Notes: a model not told the origin generated them from the sequence alone. A stretch of 37,281 bases of DNA from Bacteroidota bacterium (GCA_009773515.1 WSXX01000036.1:1-37281); one strand, 5' to 3'; counted from the stretch's first letter, positions 1-7,193 are shown. Made by a program: numbers and translations.

Positions 1-111
1 CGAAGTGGCTGATTGTTTTTTATTACATAGCCCCCGATTTACTCAGAAAATTCTATTAATAAGGGATTACCTTCGGTGATCCCATTGAGGGGGGGCTTAA
101 GACTTTTAAGG

Positions 112-138
112 CAATCAGCCTGCAGCTGATTGTTTTTT
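112..138 (+). terminator. Intrinsic terminator, repeat unit 1
   Basis: Stem CAATCAGC (112-119) pairs with GCTGATTG (125-132) around a 5-nt loop and is followed by six T (133-138). It points rightward. No plus-strand gene precedes it inside the window, so whatever it terminates starts further left or is the repeat itself. Confidence 0.8.
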
Positions 139-226
139 ATTAAATAGCCCTGATTACTCAGAAAATTCTATCAATAAGGGATTACCTCCGGTGATCCCGG
201 TGGGGGGAGGCTTAAGACTTTTAAGG

Positions 227-255
227 CAATCAGCCGAAGTGGCTGATTGTTTTTT
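227..255 (+). terminator. Intrinsic terminator, repeat unit 2
   Basis: Stem CAATCAGCC (227-235) pairs with GGCTGATTG (241-249) over a GAAGT loop, then six T (250-255). It faces the tRNA-Ser terminator on the other strand, so the two units converge. Confidence 0.85.
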
Positions 256-317
256 ATTACATAGCCCCCGATTTACTCAGACAAGAGTCTGGTAATCGGG
301 GGCTATGTAATAAAAAA
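250..317. repeat. Near-perfect ~31-bp inverted repeat between convergent terminators
   Basis: The left arm 250-282 (T6, ATTACATAGCCCCCGATT, ACTCAGAC) is complementary to the right arm 287-317 except for about two bases, with a 4-nt loop. Each arm is the trailer that follows a terminator stem: the plus-strand unit on the left, the minus-strand tRNA terminator on the right. The palindrome is therefore two copies of one trailer in opposite orientation. Confidence 0.85.
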
Positions 318-336
318 TGCCCCGCTGAGCGGGGCA
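312..336 (-). terminator. Intrinsic terminator of the tRNA-Ser gene
   Basis: On the minus strand an 8-bp stem (TGCCCCGC/GCGGGGCA, 318-325 with 329-336, 3-nt loop) is followed by six T (complement of 312-317). It lies 15 bp beyond the tRNA 3' end and is preceded by the same 13-mer AAGACTTTTAAGG (349 down to 337) that precedes the plus-strand terminators in the repeat array. Confidence 0.88.
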
Positions 337-350
337 CCTTAAAAGTCTTG

Positions 351-435
351 CGGAAAGAGAGGGATTCGAACCCCCGGACCCTTTCAGGTCAACGGTTTTC
401 AAGACCGCCGCAATCGACCACTCTGCCATCTTTCC
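351..435 (-). tRNA. tRNA-Ser(UGA)
   Basis: An 85-nt class II tRNA on the minus strand. The acceptor arms are GGAAAGA (435-429) and TCTTTCC (358-352) with discriminator G at 351. The anticodon loop CTTGAAA places anticodon TGA at 401-399, reading UCA and, by wobble, other UCN codons. A long variable arm (GACCTGAAAGGGTC region) sits before the T-arm with GGTTCGAATCC. CCA is not encoded. It has its own promoter at 441-470 and a terminator at 312-336, so it is a single-gene transcript. Confidence 0.95.
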
Positions 436-440
436 GGGGG

Positions 441-470
441 CAAAATTACACTATTTTTCGATTCGTCAAA
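441..470 (-). promoter_or_regulatory. Bacteroidota-type promoter of tRNA-Ser
   Basis: Read on the minus strand, TTTG (470-467), an 18-nt spacer and TAATTTTG (448-441) match the Bacteroidota -33/-7 consensus TTTG-N19-TAnnTTTG. The -7 box ends 5 nt before the tRNA 5' end, so transcription would start at or very near the mature end. Confidence 0.75.
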
Positions 471-517
471 ATATCTTTTTCAAAATCTTTTTAAGCACCC
501 TAAATCGTCCCGAATCC

Positions 518-548
518 TTGAAACAGATGCTACAATTCGCTATCTTTG
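518..548 (+). promoter_or_regulatory. Bacteroidota-type promoter of the GWxTD gene
   Basis: TTG (518-520), a 20-nt spacer and TATCTTTG (541-548) match the -33/-7 consensus. The start codon at 622 leaves a 5' leader of about 65-70 nt. Confidence 0.7.
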
Positions 549-621
549 TAAATTAATATCAAATGGGTTGTTTGCTCTGATTCATCTGACATCAAAATAT
601 TAACTTCAATACCTCTTACCG

Positions 622-2109
622 ATGAAAAAAGTATTAGCTCTTCTGCTCCCTCTTATTTTTATAACTGCAGTTTCTTTTGCTTCACCGCGGAGTCTCGAAG
701 CATTTCTGTCGCACTCCACTTTTTCGATTCCTGATCAGGGGCCCTACCTCGAGACTTACCTGCAAATACAAGGTAATTCACTGACCTATATTCAAAAGCC
801 ATCAGGAAAATTTCAGGGCAGCATTCAGGTTACAATGATAATCAGGAAAGATACAACCATTGTTGACTTCAGAAAATACGAATTGTTCAGTACCGAAATT
901 AATGATACTACTTCGATACTTCCTGATTTTATTGATCAGCAACGATTTATTCTGCCAAATGGCAATTACTCATTAGACCTTAATATTTTGGATGTCAACA
1001 AAACTACCAAGCCTGTTATTGTGAGCATTCCTATTGAAATAGACATTCCTGAAAACTCCATTTCCATTTCCGGAATTCAAATGATAGAAACATTCAGCAA
1101 GACAACAGAGCAGAATCTGCTGAGCAAAAGCGGTTATGATCTGGTTCCTTATGTTGATAATTTCTTCCCTACCGATAAATCGAAACTTACCTTTTATGCC
1201 GAAATTTATAACCCGCTGCCTGTTTCCGGCGACCTGGATAAAGTTCTTGTTTCAGCACACATTGAATCTTTTGAGTCGAAAAAAATGCTGAATGATTATG
1301 TACGGGTAAAGCGCGAAGAATCCAGACAGGTAATTGCACTTTTCAGCGAATTTGATATAAGCAATCTTCCTTCAGGAAATTATAATCTGGTGGTGACGGT
1401 TCGCAACAAGCAGAATGAAGTTATTGCCCAGAAGGCATCATTTTTTCAGCGGCTTAACTCAAACATCAGCAATATACCTTCAGACCTTGCTGGTATTGAT
1501 ATTTCGAGCAGTTTCGCGCTCAGGTATTCGAATGCCGATACCTTGCGCGAAAACATAAAATCGCTCAGGCCTATTGCAACTCAAATGGAGCAGATATTTA
1601 TAAACACACAGCTTATGAGCAGTGATATTCAGTCGTTGCAGCAGTTTCTTTACAACTTCTGGTTAAACCGCAATGAAGTTGACCCGGCCGGAGCCTGGGA
1701 TAAATACCGGATTGAAGTAATAAAAGTAAACAACTCCTATTCAACTCAGGTAAAAAAGGGATATGATACCGACATGGGTCGTGTTTACCTGCAATACGGC
1801 CCTCCAAACACAATAACCGATGTTCCTTTTGATGCCGGCGGACTATTAAACGATCCGTCAATACCATACCAGATATGGCATTACTACACAATAAACGACA
1901 ACCGGGAACGCAATAAAAAATTTGTATTTGCTGCCTCCGAACTTACGGTTAAAGATTATACACTTATTCACTCCGATGTAACCGGCGAAATTCAGAACTA
2001 CAACTGGCAAAAAGAGCTGGTAAGAATGAGAGGATCTGATGATATGGATGCCGACAAATTGAAACGTGACAGAGGAAGAGCCGCAACATACTACAATAAT
2101 CCATTCTGA
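622..2109 (+). CDS. GWxTD domain-containing secreted protein
   Basis: A 495-residue protein with a clear signal peptide (hydrophobic residues ~4-18, likely cleavage after Ala ~20). The first two thirds look like beta-rich domains without a motif I recognise. The C-terminal third matches the GWxTD domain, a Bacteroidota family of unknown function: an NFW segment near 345-347, then the signature at 380-384 as GYDTD (Tyr in place of the usual Trp), followed by MGRVYLQYGPP. Cell-envelope location is inferred from the signal peptide; there is no lipobox and no T9SS sorting domain. It has its own promoter (518-548) and is separated by 157 bp from the next gene. Its biochemical role is unknown. Confidence 0.85.
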   Translation: MKKVLALLLPLIFITAVSFASPRSLEAFLSHSTFSIPDQGPYLETYLQIQGNSLTYIQKPSGKFQGSIQVTMIIRKDTTIVDFRKYELFSTEINDTTSILPDFIDQQRFILPNGNYSLDLNILDVNKTTKPVIVSIPIEIDIPENSISISGIQMIETFSKTTEQNLLSKSGYDLVPYVDNFFPTDKSKLTFYAEIYNPLPVSGDLDKVLVSAHIESFESKKMLNDYVRVKREESRQVIALFSEFDISNLPSGNYNLVVTVRNKQNEVIAQKASFFQRLNSNISNIPSDLAGIDISSSFALRYSNADTLRENIKSLRPIATQMEQIFINTQLMSSDIQSLQQFLYNFWLNRNEVDPAGAWDKYRIEVIKVNNSYSTQVKKGYDTDMGRVYLQYGPPNTITDVPFDAGGLLNDPSIPYQIWHYYTINDNRERNKKFVFAASELTVKDYTLIHSDVTGEIQNYNWQKELVRMRGSDDMDADKLKRDRGRAATYYNNPF

Positions 2110-2115
2110 AAAATA

Positions 2116-2152
2116 CTTCCGGCAACTCTTTGCAATGATAAGTTACCGGAAG
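2116..2152 (+). other. Hairpin after the GWxTD gene, possible weak terminator
   Basis: CTTCCGG (2116-2122) pairs with CCGGAAG (2146-2152), and AACT/AGTT extend the stem across one mismatch. The sequence after it is not T-rich, so an intrinsic terminator is doubtful; it may be a 3'-end stabilising structure. Confidence 0.4.
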
Positions 2153-2202
2153 CGAAATTGTCTTAAGAAAAAAACCATAGCATTCGTACGCGATAAAAAT
2201 CG

Positions 2203-2210
2203 TACGTTTG
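2203..2210 (+). promoter_or_regulatory. Putative -7 box for the glycosyltransferase-gdx pair
   Basis: TACGTTTG matches TAnnTTTG. It is preceded by two copies of the palindromic heptamer TCGTACG (2184-2190 and 2200-2206) 16 bp apart, which could be an operator. A good -33 element was not found. The start codon lies about 57 nt further on. Confidence 0.45.
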
Positions 2211-2266
2211 CATTGTAAAAGTGTCGCAATAAAGCATTTTCAACAGTAAACCAACCATCTGTAATT

Positions 2267-3289
2267 TTGGCAAAAACAGCTGTCGTCATACTCAACTGGA
2301 ACGGTAAGAATTTTCTTGAAAAATTCCTGCCTTCCGTTTTAAAGCATAGCCATGGGCATGCTGAAGTCATAATTGCAGACAATGCATCTACTGATGGTTC
2401 AGTTGATTACCTTAAAAACTCATTCCCTGAAGTCAGAATTATTCAGAACCCGGTGAATGGCGGCTTTGCAAAAGGATATAACGATGCCCTTGCAGAAATA
2501 GATGCCGAATATTATGTTTTGCTAAACTCTGATATAGAAGTTACTGAAAACTGGATACAACCGGCAATTGCAATTCTGGAAAGCAATCAGGATGTTATTG
2601 CCTGCCAGCCAACCATACGTTCGTATCATCAACCGGAGAAATTTGAGTATGCAGGTGCTGCCGGAGGATTTATTGATGCTTACGGATATCCGTTCTGCCG
2701 CGGACGTATCTTTCAGAATCTCGAAGATGACCTGGGACAATACAATGACCCCGTGGAAGTATTCTGGGCAACCGGAGCATGTTTGTTTGTAAAAGCGGAT
2801 AAGTTCAGAGAACTCGGAGGTTTTGATGCCGATTTCTTTGCCCATATGGAAGAAATTGACTTCTGCTGGCGGGCCCGACATGCCGGATACAAAATTATGG
2901 TTTGCCCTGATTCTAAGGTATTTCACGTGGGTGGCGGCACTTTGCCCAAACAATCTTCGTTTAAAACATACCTGAACATGCGCAACAACATTTCGATGTT
3001 GTATAAAAATCTGCCGCCTGAAAGGTTACTGCCGGTTTTATTGATTCGTCTTATACTTGACGGTGTTGCAGCATTCAAGTTTCTGGCCGATGGCGGATTT
3101 GCTGATTTCTGGGCAGTGGTTCGTGCACACATGAGCTTTTATCGCAGATTTAGCGATCACAACAGAAAGCGCAAACTTATCAGACACAAAAATGTTGCCT
3201 GCATCTATCAAAGAAATATTGTGATTGATCACTTTATTCTTGGCAAAAAGAAATTCTCTGATCTTTCTTCTCACAAATTTTCTTCCTGA
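2267..3289 (+). CDS. Glycosyltransferase family 2 (rhamnosyltransferase-like)
   Basis: A 340-residue GT-A fold enzyme that should transfer a sugar from a nucleotide-sugar donor to a cell-surface glycan at the cytoplasmic face. It begins directly with the first beta strand (KTAVVILNWNG), then ADNASTDGS (~37-45), the metal-binding DxD-equivalent LLNSDIEV (~84-91) and the acceptor/base region HMEEIDFCWRARHAGY (~192-207). This arrangement is typical of the WbbL/rhamnosyltransferase-like branch; donor and acceptor cannot be read from sequence. The start codon is TTG at 2267, because no ATG exists close enough to keep the first strand. Its TGA overlaps the ATG of the SMR gene by one base, so the two should be translationally coupled. 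Confidence 0.88.
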   Translation: MAKTAVVILNWNGKNFLEKFLPSVLKHSHGHAEVIIADNASTDGSVDYLKNSFPEVRIIQNPVNGGFAKGYNDALAEIDAEYYVLLNSDIEVTENWIQPAIAILESNQDVIACQPTIRSYHQPEKFEYAGAAGGFIDAYGYPFCRGRIFQNLEDDLGQYNDPVEVFWATGACLFVKADKFRELGGFDADFFAHMEEIDFCWRARHAGYKIMVCPDSKVFHVGGGTLPKQSSFKTYLNMRNNISMLYKNLPPERLLPVLLIRLILDGVAAFKFLADGGFADFWAVVRAHMSFYRRFSDHNRKRKLIRHKNVACIYQRNIVIDHFILGKKKFSDLSSHKFSS

Positions 3290-3690
3290 TGGCCTGGATA
3301 TTATTGATTATCGCCGGTCTTTTTGAGACCGTGTGGGTGGTTTCGCTGAAATATTCTGAGGGTTTTACAAAACTATGGCCATCTGTCATTACAATTGTTG
3401 CAATGGCAATAAGCATATATTTACTTGCGATTTCGATGAAAAGCCTTCCCTTGGGTACAGCTTACGCTGTATGGACGTCAATCGGGGCAATCGGTGCTGT
3501 TATATTTGGTGTTGTGTTTTTTGGTGAGTCCAGAGATTTACTGAAAATCGTTTTTATTGCGATGATTATCGGTGGAATTGTCGGACTTAAAGTTATTTCG
3601 TCGAAAGAATCAAAGTCGGCTGAGACTGAGCAAAGCCAATCGGTAGGATCCAAGTCCGAAACCAGCAATAACACCAACGGCAACTCCTGA
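3289..3690 (+). CDS. gdx: SMR-family exporter, Gdx/SugE type (guanidinium exporter)
   Basis: A 133-residue protein with four membrane helices in the first ~104 residues, the usual length of this family. The conserved membrane glutamate is at position 13 (LFETVW), and MKSLPLGTAYAVWTSIGAIG in helix 3 is the Gdx/SugE-type signature. Members of this subtype are dual-topology dimers exchanging guanidinium for protons; substrate is assigned by subtype only. No guanidine riboswitch is visible; expression probably follows the upstream glycosyltransferase. Residues 105-133 are an unusual hydrophilic Ser/Thr/Asn/Glu-rich tail encoded almost wholly in DNA that is the antisense of the aroQ 3' end. Confidence 0.88.
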   Translation: MAWILLIIAGLFETVWVVSLKYSEGFTKLWPSVITIVAMAISIYLLAISMKSLPLGTAYAVWTSIGAIGAVIFGVVFFGESRDLLKIVFIAMIIGGIVGLKVISSKESKSAETEQSQSVGSKSETSNNTNGNS

Positions 3691-4029
3691 AATATAGGAT
3701 TTGTGCCTGAATTCCTCCCTTGACCATATGTTGCTCATATGCACTTCAATTACCGGAGCCTTGATGGCTTTAACTGCATCACCAATTGCCACTGAAGTGT
3801 GGGTGTAAGCACCTGCATTGAGCACAATTCCATCGCTTTCAAAACCGGCTTCGTGCAGCTTGTTGATCAATTCGCCTTCAACATTACTTTGAAAGTACTC
3901 AAGTTCATGTTCAGGAAATTCAGCCTTTAACTCAGGAATAAATTTATCGAAACCGGTAGCCCCGTACAATCCGGGTTCCCTTACGCCTGTAAGGTTAAGG
4001 TTGGGTCCGTTGATGATACATATTTTCAT
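3610..4029 (-). CDS. aroQ: 3-dehydroquinate dehydratase, type II
   Basis: A 139-residue enzyme of the shikimate pathway that dehydrates 3-dehydroquinate to 3-dehydroshikimate in the cytoplasm; the family forms dodecamers. All key positions are present: NGPNLNL at 7-13, REPGLYG with Arg17 and catalytic Tyr22, QSNVEGELI at 47-55, Asn71 with AYTHTSVAI (His77), VHMSN with His97 and Ser99, and Arg108. The start ATG gives the normal N-terminus (MKICIINGPN). Its last 27 codons overlap the convergent gdx gene by 81 bp. A small lipoprotein gene lies 42 bp upstream on the same strand and may be co-transcribed. Confidence 0.95.
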   Translation of the reverse strand: MKICIINGPNLNLTGVREPGLYGATGFDKFIPELKAEFPEHELEYFQSNVEGELINKLHEAGFESDGIVLNAGAYTHTSVAIGDAVKAIKAPVIEVHMSNIWSREEFRHKSYISGVAVGVIAGFGLGSYRLALLSLSRL

Positions 4030-4071
4030 AAACCATGGCTTTAGGCAAAGTTGATATCAGGATACTGCCTC

Positions 4072-4446
4072 CTATTTTCGTATGAAAACAGTGGCGGAAG
4101 CATTAGTCGTTGAAGGAAACAAGCCGGCAATGGTGAGTTCTTCCTTTTTCTGACTATAAGTTAATTTATGGGTAGATCTTGTGCCATCCGGGAAATCATC
4201 CGGAAGGAACAACAACAACTCATCCGACTTATCCAGGCGATATTTCAAAGTATCGGTTGGAATGCCTTCTGACTTTTTCAGGAATGCCCTGTTCTGGCTT
4301 CTGAACTCAATTTCAACTTTAAAATCATTGCCGGTATTTTCAATCCAGGCACCCTGAATGCTGAATTCATCGGGAAACTTATCCTTCTCACATGATGAAA
4401 CGACAATAAAAGTCAGAAAAATCAGAAGCAGTCTTAGTACACTCAT
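4072..4446 (-). CDS. Small lipoprotein of unknown function
   Basis: A 124-residue protein with a lipoprotein signal peptide: hydrophobic residues 5-16, then VVSSC with the acylated Cys at 19, followed by EKD. The remainder is a single small beta-rich domain (GAWIENTGNDFKVEIEF, LKYRLDKSDELLLFLPDD) resembling the lipocalin-like or META-like small lipoproteins common in this phylum; I cannot place it in a named family. A TAATTTTG -7 box lies 21 nt before the start. It sits 42 bp upstream of aroQ on the same strand. Confidence 0.7.
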   Translation of the reverse strand: MSVLRLLLIFLTFIVVSSCEKDKFPDEFSIQGAWIENTGNDFKVEIEFRSQNRAFLKKSEGIPTDTLKYRLDKSDELLLFLPDDFPDGTRSTHKLTYSQKKEELTIAGLFPSTTNASATVFIRK

Positions 4447-4466
4447 TTTTTAGTAATTCTTTGGTA

Positions 4467-4474
4467 CAAAATTA
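4467..4474 (-). promoter_or_regulatory. Putative -7 box of the small lipoprotein gene
   Basis: The minus strand reads TAATTTTG, an exact TAnnTTTG match, about 20 nt before the start codon at 4446. No convincing -33 element is visible. Confidence 0.4.
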
Positions 4475-4505
4475 CCAATTATTGCGATTGGGTGATGATG
4501 TTTTA

Positions 4506-4560
4506 ATTTGAAGATGTGTTGATTTGAAGATGTGTTGATTTGAAGATTTGAAGATGTTTT
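4506..4560. repeat. Short tandem repeat, 16-bp unit
   Basis: Two perfect copies of ATTTGAAGATGTGTTG (4506-4521, 4522-4537) are followed by an 8-bp truncated copy and a further partial copy ending in ATGTTTT. This is a slippage-type minisatellite between divergent genes, just upstream of the thiamine receptor promoter. Confidence 0.85.
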
Positions 4561-4571
4561 CTGATTTTTTC

Positions 4572-4601
4572 TTTCTGAAACCCGATATTGCATTACCTTT
4601 G
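4572..4601 (+). promoter_or_regulatory. Promoter upstream of the TPP riboswitch
   Basis: TACCTTTG (4594-4601) matches the -7 consensus, and TTTC (4572-4575) lies 18 nt upstream as a weak -33 element. Transcription would start near 4607, at the 5' edge of the riboswitch. Confidence 0.65.
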
Positions 4602-4604
4602 CAA

Positions 4605-4692
4605 AGATTTCCATTTGGGGTGCCCTAAAACTACGGGCTGAGATCATACTCATAGAACCTGCTCCGGGTAATGCCGGCGAAGGGATATAGAA
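4605..4692 (+). promoter_or_regulatory. TPP riboswitch (THI element)
   Basis: The THI-box core is complete: GGGGTGCC (4617-4624), GGCTGAGAT (4636-4644), ATACTCATAGAACCTG (4646-4661) and CCGGGTAATGCCGGCGAAGGG (4664-4684). These form the pyrimidine-sensing helix P2/P3 and the pyrophosphate-sensing P4/P5. The RNA binds thiamine pyrophosphate and normally represses the gene downstream. The 70 nt between aptamer and start codon contain no clear terminator with a T-run, so control of translation or another mechanism is more likely. Confidence 0.95.
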
Positions 4693-4761
4693 AAAACTTG
4701 TTTACGGAGGGTTAAAGACCCAATTCAACCTTCCAGAGTTTAATCTAAAAGAATCAAAGTA

Positions 4762-7176
4762 ATGAAATTACGAATGTTGCCGGCACTGCTGGTACTGTTG
4801 CCATTTTTATCAATGGCTCAACTCTCAATCAAAGGACGGGTAATTGATGCCCAAACCGCGGTTCCGCTTCAGGGTGCACACCTGAATCTGAACAATCGGC
4901 TGGTAAAAACCACGACCGACGAAAAAGGAATGTTTGAAATCAACAACCTTAAACCCGGGAATCACAAACTGAAAGTCACTTACATGGGCTATCAGAACTG
5001 GGATGCAGTTTTTGAAATTACCACAAACCGCACCATGATTATTTCCATGGAGCCTGCCGCAATTCTTACCGAAGAAACCATTATCAATGCCACACGTGCC
5101 GGAGAAAAAACCCCGGTTGCATTTCAGAACCTTTCAGCAAGCGAAATATCAAAAAATAATCAGGGTCGTGATATTCCATTCCTGTTGGAACAAATGCCGG
5201 CAACCGTAGTAACTTCCGATGCCGGAACAGGGGTTGGTTACACCGGAATTCGCATCCGGGGAACCGATATGAACCGCATCAACATCACGGTAAACGGAAT
5301 TCCATTGAACGATGCTGAATCGCACAGCGTTTTCTGGGTGAATATGCCTGATTTTGCATCGTCGGTTGGAAGTCTGCAGGTGCAACGTGGCGTTGGAACA
5401 AGTACCAATGGTGCATCTGCTTTCGGGGCAAGTATAAATCTGCTTACCGAAGCACCTGCCAATGAAGCATTCGGTGAAATTACAAATGCAGCCGGATCAT
5501 TCAACACTTTGAGACACAGCGTACAGGCAGGCACCGGACTTATAAAAGAGAAGTGGGCGATGGATGCAAGATTGTCGAAACTGAGTTCCGATGGTTACAT
5601 CGACAGGGCTTTCTCTGACCTGAAATCATTTTATGTTTCCGGTGGATATTATGGCTCAAACACCATTCTGAAGCTCAATATTTTTTCAGGAAAGGAAATT
5701 ACCTATCAGGCCTGGGATGGTGTGCCATCCTACATCTTAGAAGAAAACCGCACCTACAATGGCATTGGTATGTACACCGATCATCTGGGGCAAACCAAAT
5801 TCTATGAAAATGAAACCGATAATTATCAGCAGGATCATTATCAGGCAATGTTGTCGCAGCGTTTGGGCGGGAACCTTACCGGCAATTTTGCGCTGCATTA
5901 TACAAAAGGATTTGGTTATTACGAACAGTTTAAAGATGACGCCGACCTTACAGAGTATCTGATTGCTCCGGTTGCCATTCCCGGAAACGATACATCTTTC
6001 ATTACCGAAAGTGATCTGATCAGACGTAAATATCTTGACAATGATTTTTATGGATTTACATGGTCATTGAACTATGAAAAAGAGAAGCTGAGCCTGATCG
6101 CGGGTGGTTCAGGAAACCGCTACGAAGGGCTGCATTTTGGCGAAGTAATATGGGCTGAGTTTGCGCAGACCGCTGGATACAACCACCGCTGGTATGAAGG
6201 AACAGGTGACAAAAAGGATTTAAATGTGTTTGCCAAAGCAAGATTTCAGGCCAATAAAAAATTGAGTCTTTACGGCGATCTTCAACTCAGAGGCATTCAA
6301 TATAAGCTTGACGGACGTGACGATGATCAGCGTGACATTTCCCAAAGTCATGATTTTCTGTTTTTTAATCCAAAAGCAGGAATTCATTACTCCGTTCATA
6401 AAAATGGCAGTCTCTATCTGGGCTTTGCAGTTGCCAACCGCGAACCAAACCGCGACAATTACACCGATGCTGATCCCACAAAGCCGGGTCCGGTTGCTGA
6501 AACCCTTTTCGATTATGAATTGGGTTATAACTACAGCGATGAAAGTGTGAAAGCCTCAGTCAATTTGTATTTTATGGATTACAAGGATCAACTGGTGCTG
6601 ACCGGAGCCATCAATGATGTTGGCGCTGCCATAATGACCAATGTTCCTGTTTCATATCGTGCCGGAATTGAACTTAGCACCGCAGTAAAAATCACCGATA
6701 AGCTGCAGACCAGCGCAAACCTTACACTGAGCAGCAACAAAATATGGAATTTTACGGAGTACGTGGATGACTGGGATAACTGGGGATCGCAGATTGAAAA
6801 TGAAATAGGCACTACAAACATCGCGTTTTCACCGGGAGCAATTGCAGGTGCAGCCGTTTCGTGGGCTTTTGCAAAAGGTTTTGATGCCACGATCAATGGA
6901 AAGTATGTTTCCAGACAATACATTGACAATACTTCTTCACCTGATCGCAGCCTCGACCCTTATTTTGTAAGCAATCTGAGGTTGAGCTGGTCGGTTGAAC
7001 CCAAATTTATGCGTGGTCTGGAGGTGAGTGCAAACATCAACAACCTCTTCAACTCAGAATACGAAACCAATGCCTGGATTTACCGTTTTTACAGCGAAGG
7101 AAGCTACAATGTTTACGACGGATATTTCCCGCAGGCAGGCATAAACTACATGCTGGCATTGACAATCAGATTGTAA
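4762..7176 (+). CDS. TonB-dependent outer-membrane receptor, probable thiamine importer
   Basis: An 804-residue receptor. Signal peptide ~1-19; an N-terminal carboxypeptidase-regulatory-like domain (~22-95, IKGRVIDAQTAVPLQGAHL) typical of Bacteroidota receptors; a plug with GIRIRGTDMNRINITVNGIP and VQRGVGTSTNGASAFGASI; then a 22-strand barrel ending in an aromatic/hydrophobic strand (YMLALTIRL). The TPP riboswitch directly upstream is the evidence for substrate: riboswitch-controlled receptors of this type in Bacteroides import thiamine or its precursors across the outer membrane, powered by TonB-ExbBD. It stands alone; no inner-membrane thiamine permease or thi biosynthesis gene is next to it. 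A strong hairpin terminator follows. Confidence 0.9.
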   Translation: MKLRMLPALLVLLPFLSMAQLSIKGRVIDAQTAVPLQGAHLNLNNRLVKTTTDEKGMFEINNLKPGNHKLKVTYMGYQNWDAVFEITTNRTMIISMEPAAILTEETIINATRAGEKTPVAFQNLSASEISKNNQGRDIPFLLEQMPATVVTSDAGTGVGYTGIRIRGTDMNRINITVNGIPLNDAESHSVFWVNMPDFASSVGSLQVQRGVGTSTNGASAFGASINLLTEAPANEAFGEITNAAGSFNTLRHSVQAGTGLIKEKWAMDARLSKLSSDGYIDRAFSDLKSFYVSGGYYGSNTILKLNIFSGKEITYQAWDGVPSYILEENRTYNGIGMYTDHLGQTKFYENETDNYQQDHYQAMLSQRLGGNLTGNFALHYTKGFGYYEQFKDDADLTEYLIAPVAIPGNDTSFITESDLIRRKYLDNDFYGFTWSLNYEKEKLSLIAGGSGNRYEGLHFGEVIWAEFAQTAGYNHRWYEGTGDKKDLNVFAKARFQANKKLSLYGDLQLRGIQYKLDGRDDDQRDISQSHDFLFFNPKAGIHYSVHKNGSLYLGFAVANREPNRDNYTDADPTKPGPVAETLFDYELGYNYSDESVKASVNLYFMDYKDQLVLTGAINDVGAAIMTNVPVSYRAGIELSTAVKITDKLQTSANLTLSSNKIWNFTEYVDDWDNWGSQIENEIGTTNIAFSPGAIAGAAVSWAFAKGFDATINGKYVSRQYIDNTSSPDRSLDPYFVSNLRLSWSVEPKFMRGLEVSANINNLFNSEYETNAWIYRFYSEGSYNVYDGYFPQAGINYMLALTIRL

Positions 7177-7193
7177 TAAATCATAGAACTACA

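Larger units (their letters stand above)
1..255 (+). repeat. Tandem ~115-120 bp repeat, each unit ending in an intrinsic terminator
   Basis: Two full units (about 22-138 and 139-255) follow the tail of an earlier unit that begins left of the window (GGCTGATTG at 7-15, then six T). Each unit reads in order: ACATAGCCC-type segment, ACTCAGA, AATTCTAT, a perfect hairpin with arms GGGATTACC/GGTGATCCC (63-83 and 178-198), a G-run, the 13-mer AAGACTTTTAAGG (99-111 and 214-226), and a terminator hairpin with a T-run. The stem differs slightly between units while the flanks are nearly identical. No open reading frame of note lies inside. The hairpin-plus-terminator layout resembles a duplicated small RNA or a duplicated terminator cassette; I cannot tell which. 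Confidence 0.85.

Noticed and set aside
1-255. CRISPR array
   Set aside because: Only two full units of ~115 bp, no short identical repeats with unique spacers, and no cas genes; each unit ends in a terminator.
2143-2382. Minus-strand open frame across the glycosyltransferase start
   Set aside because: It overlaps a clear enzyme gene on the other strand, and its sequence has no recognisable domain or signal; a chance frame.
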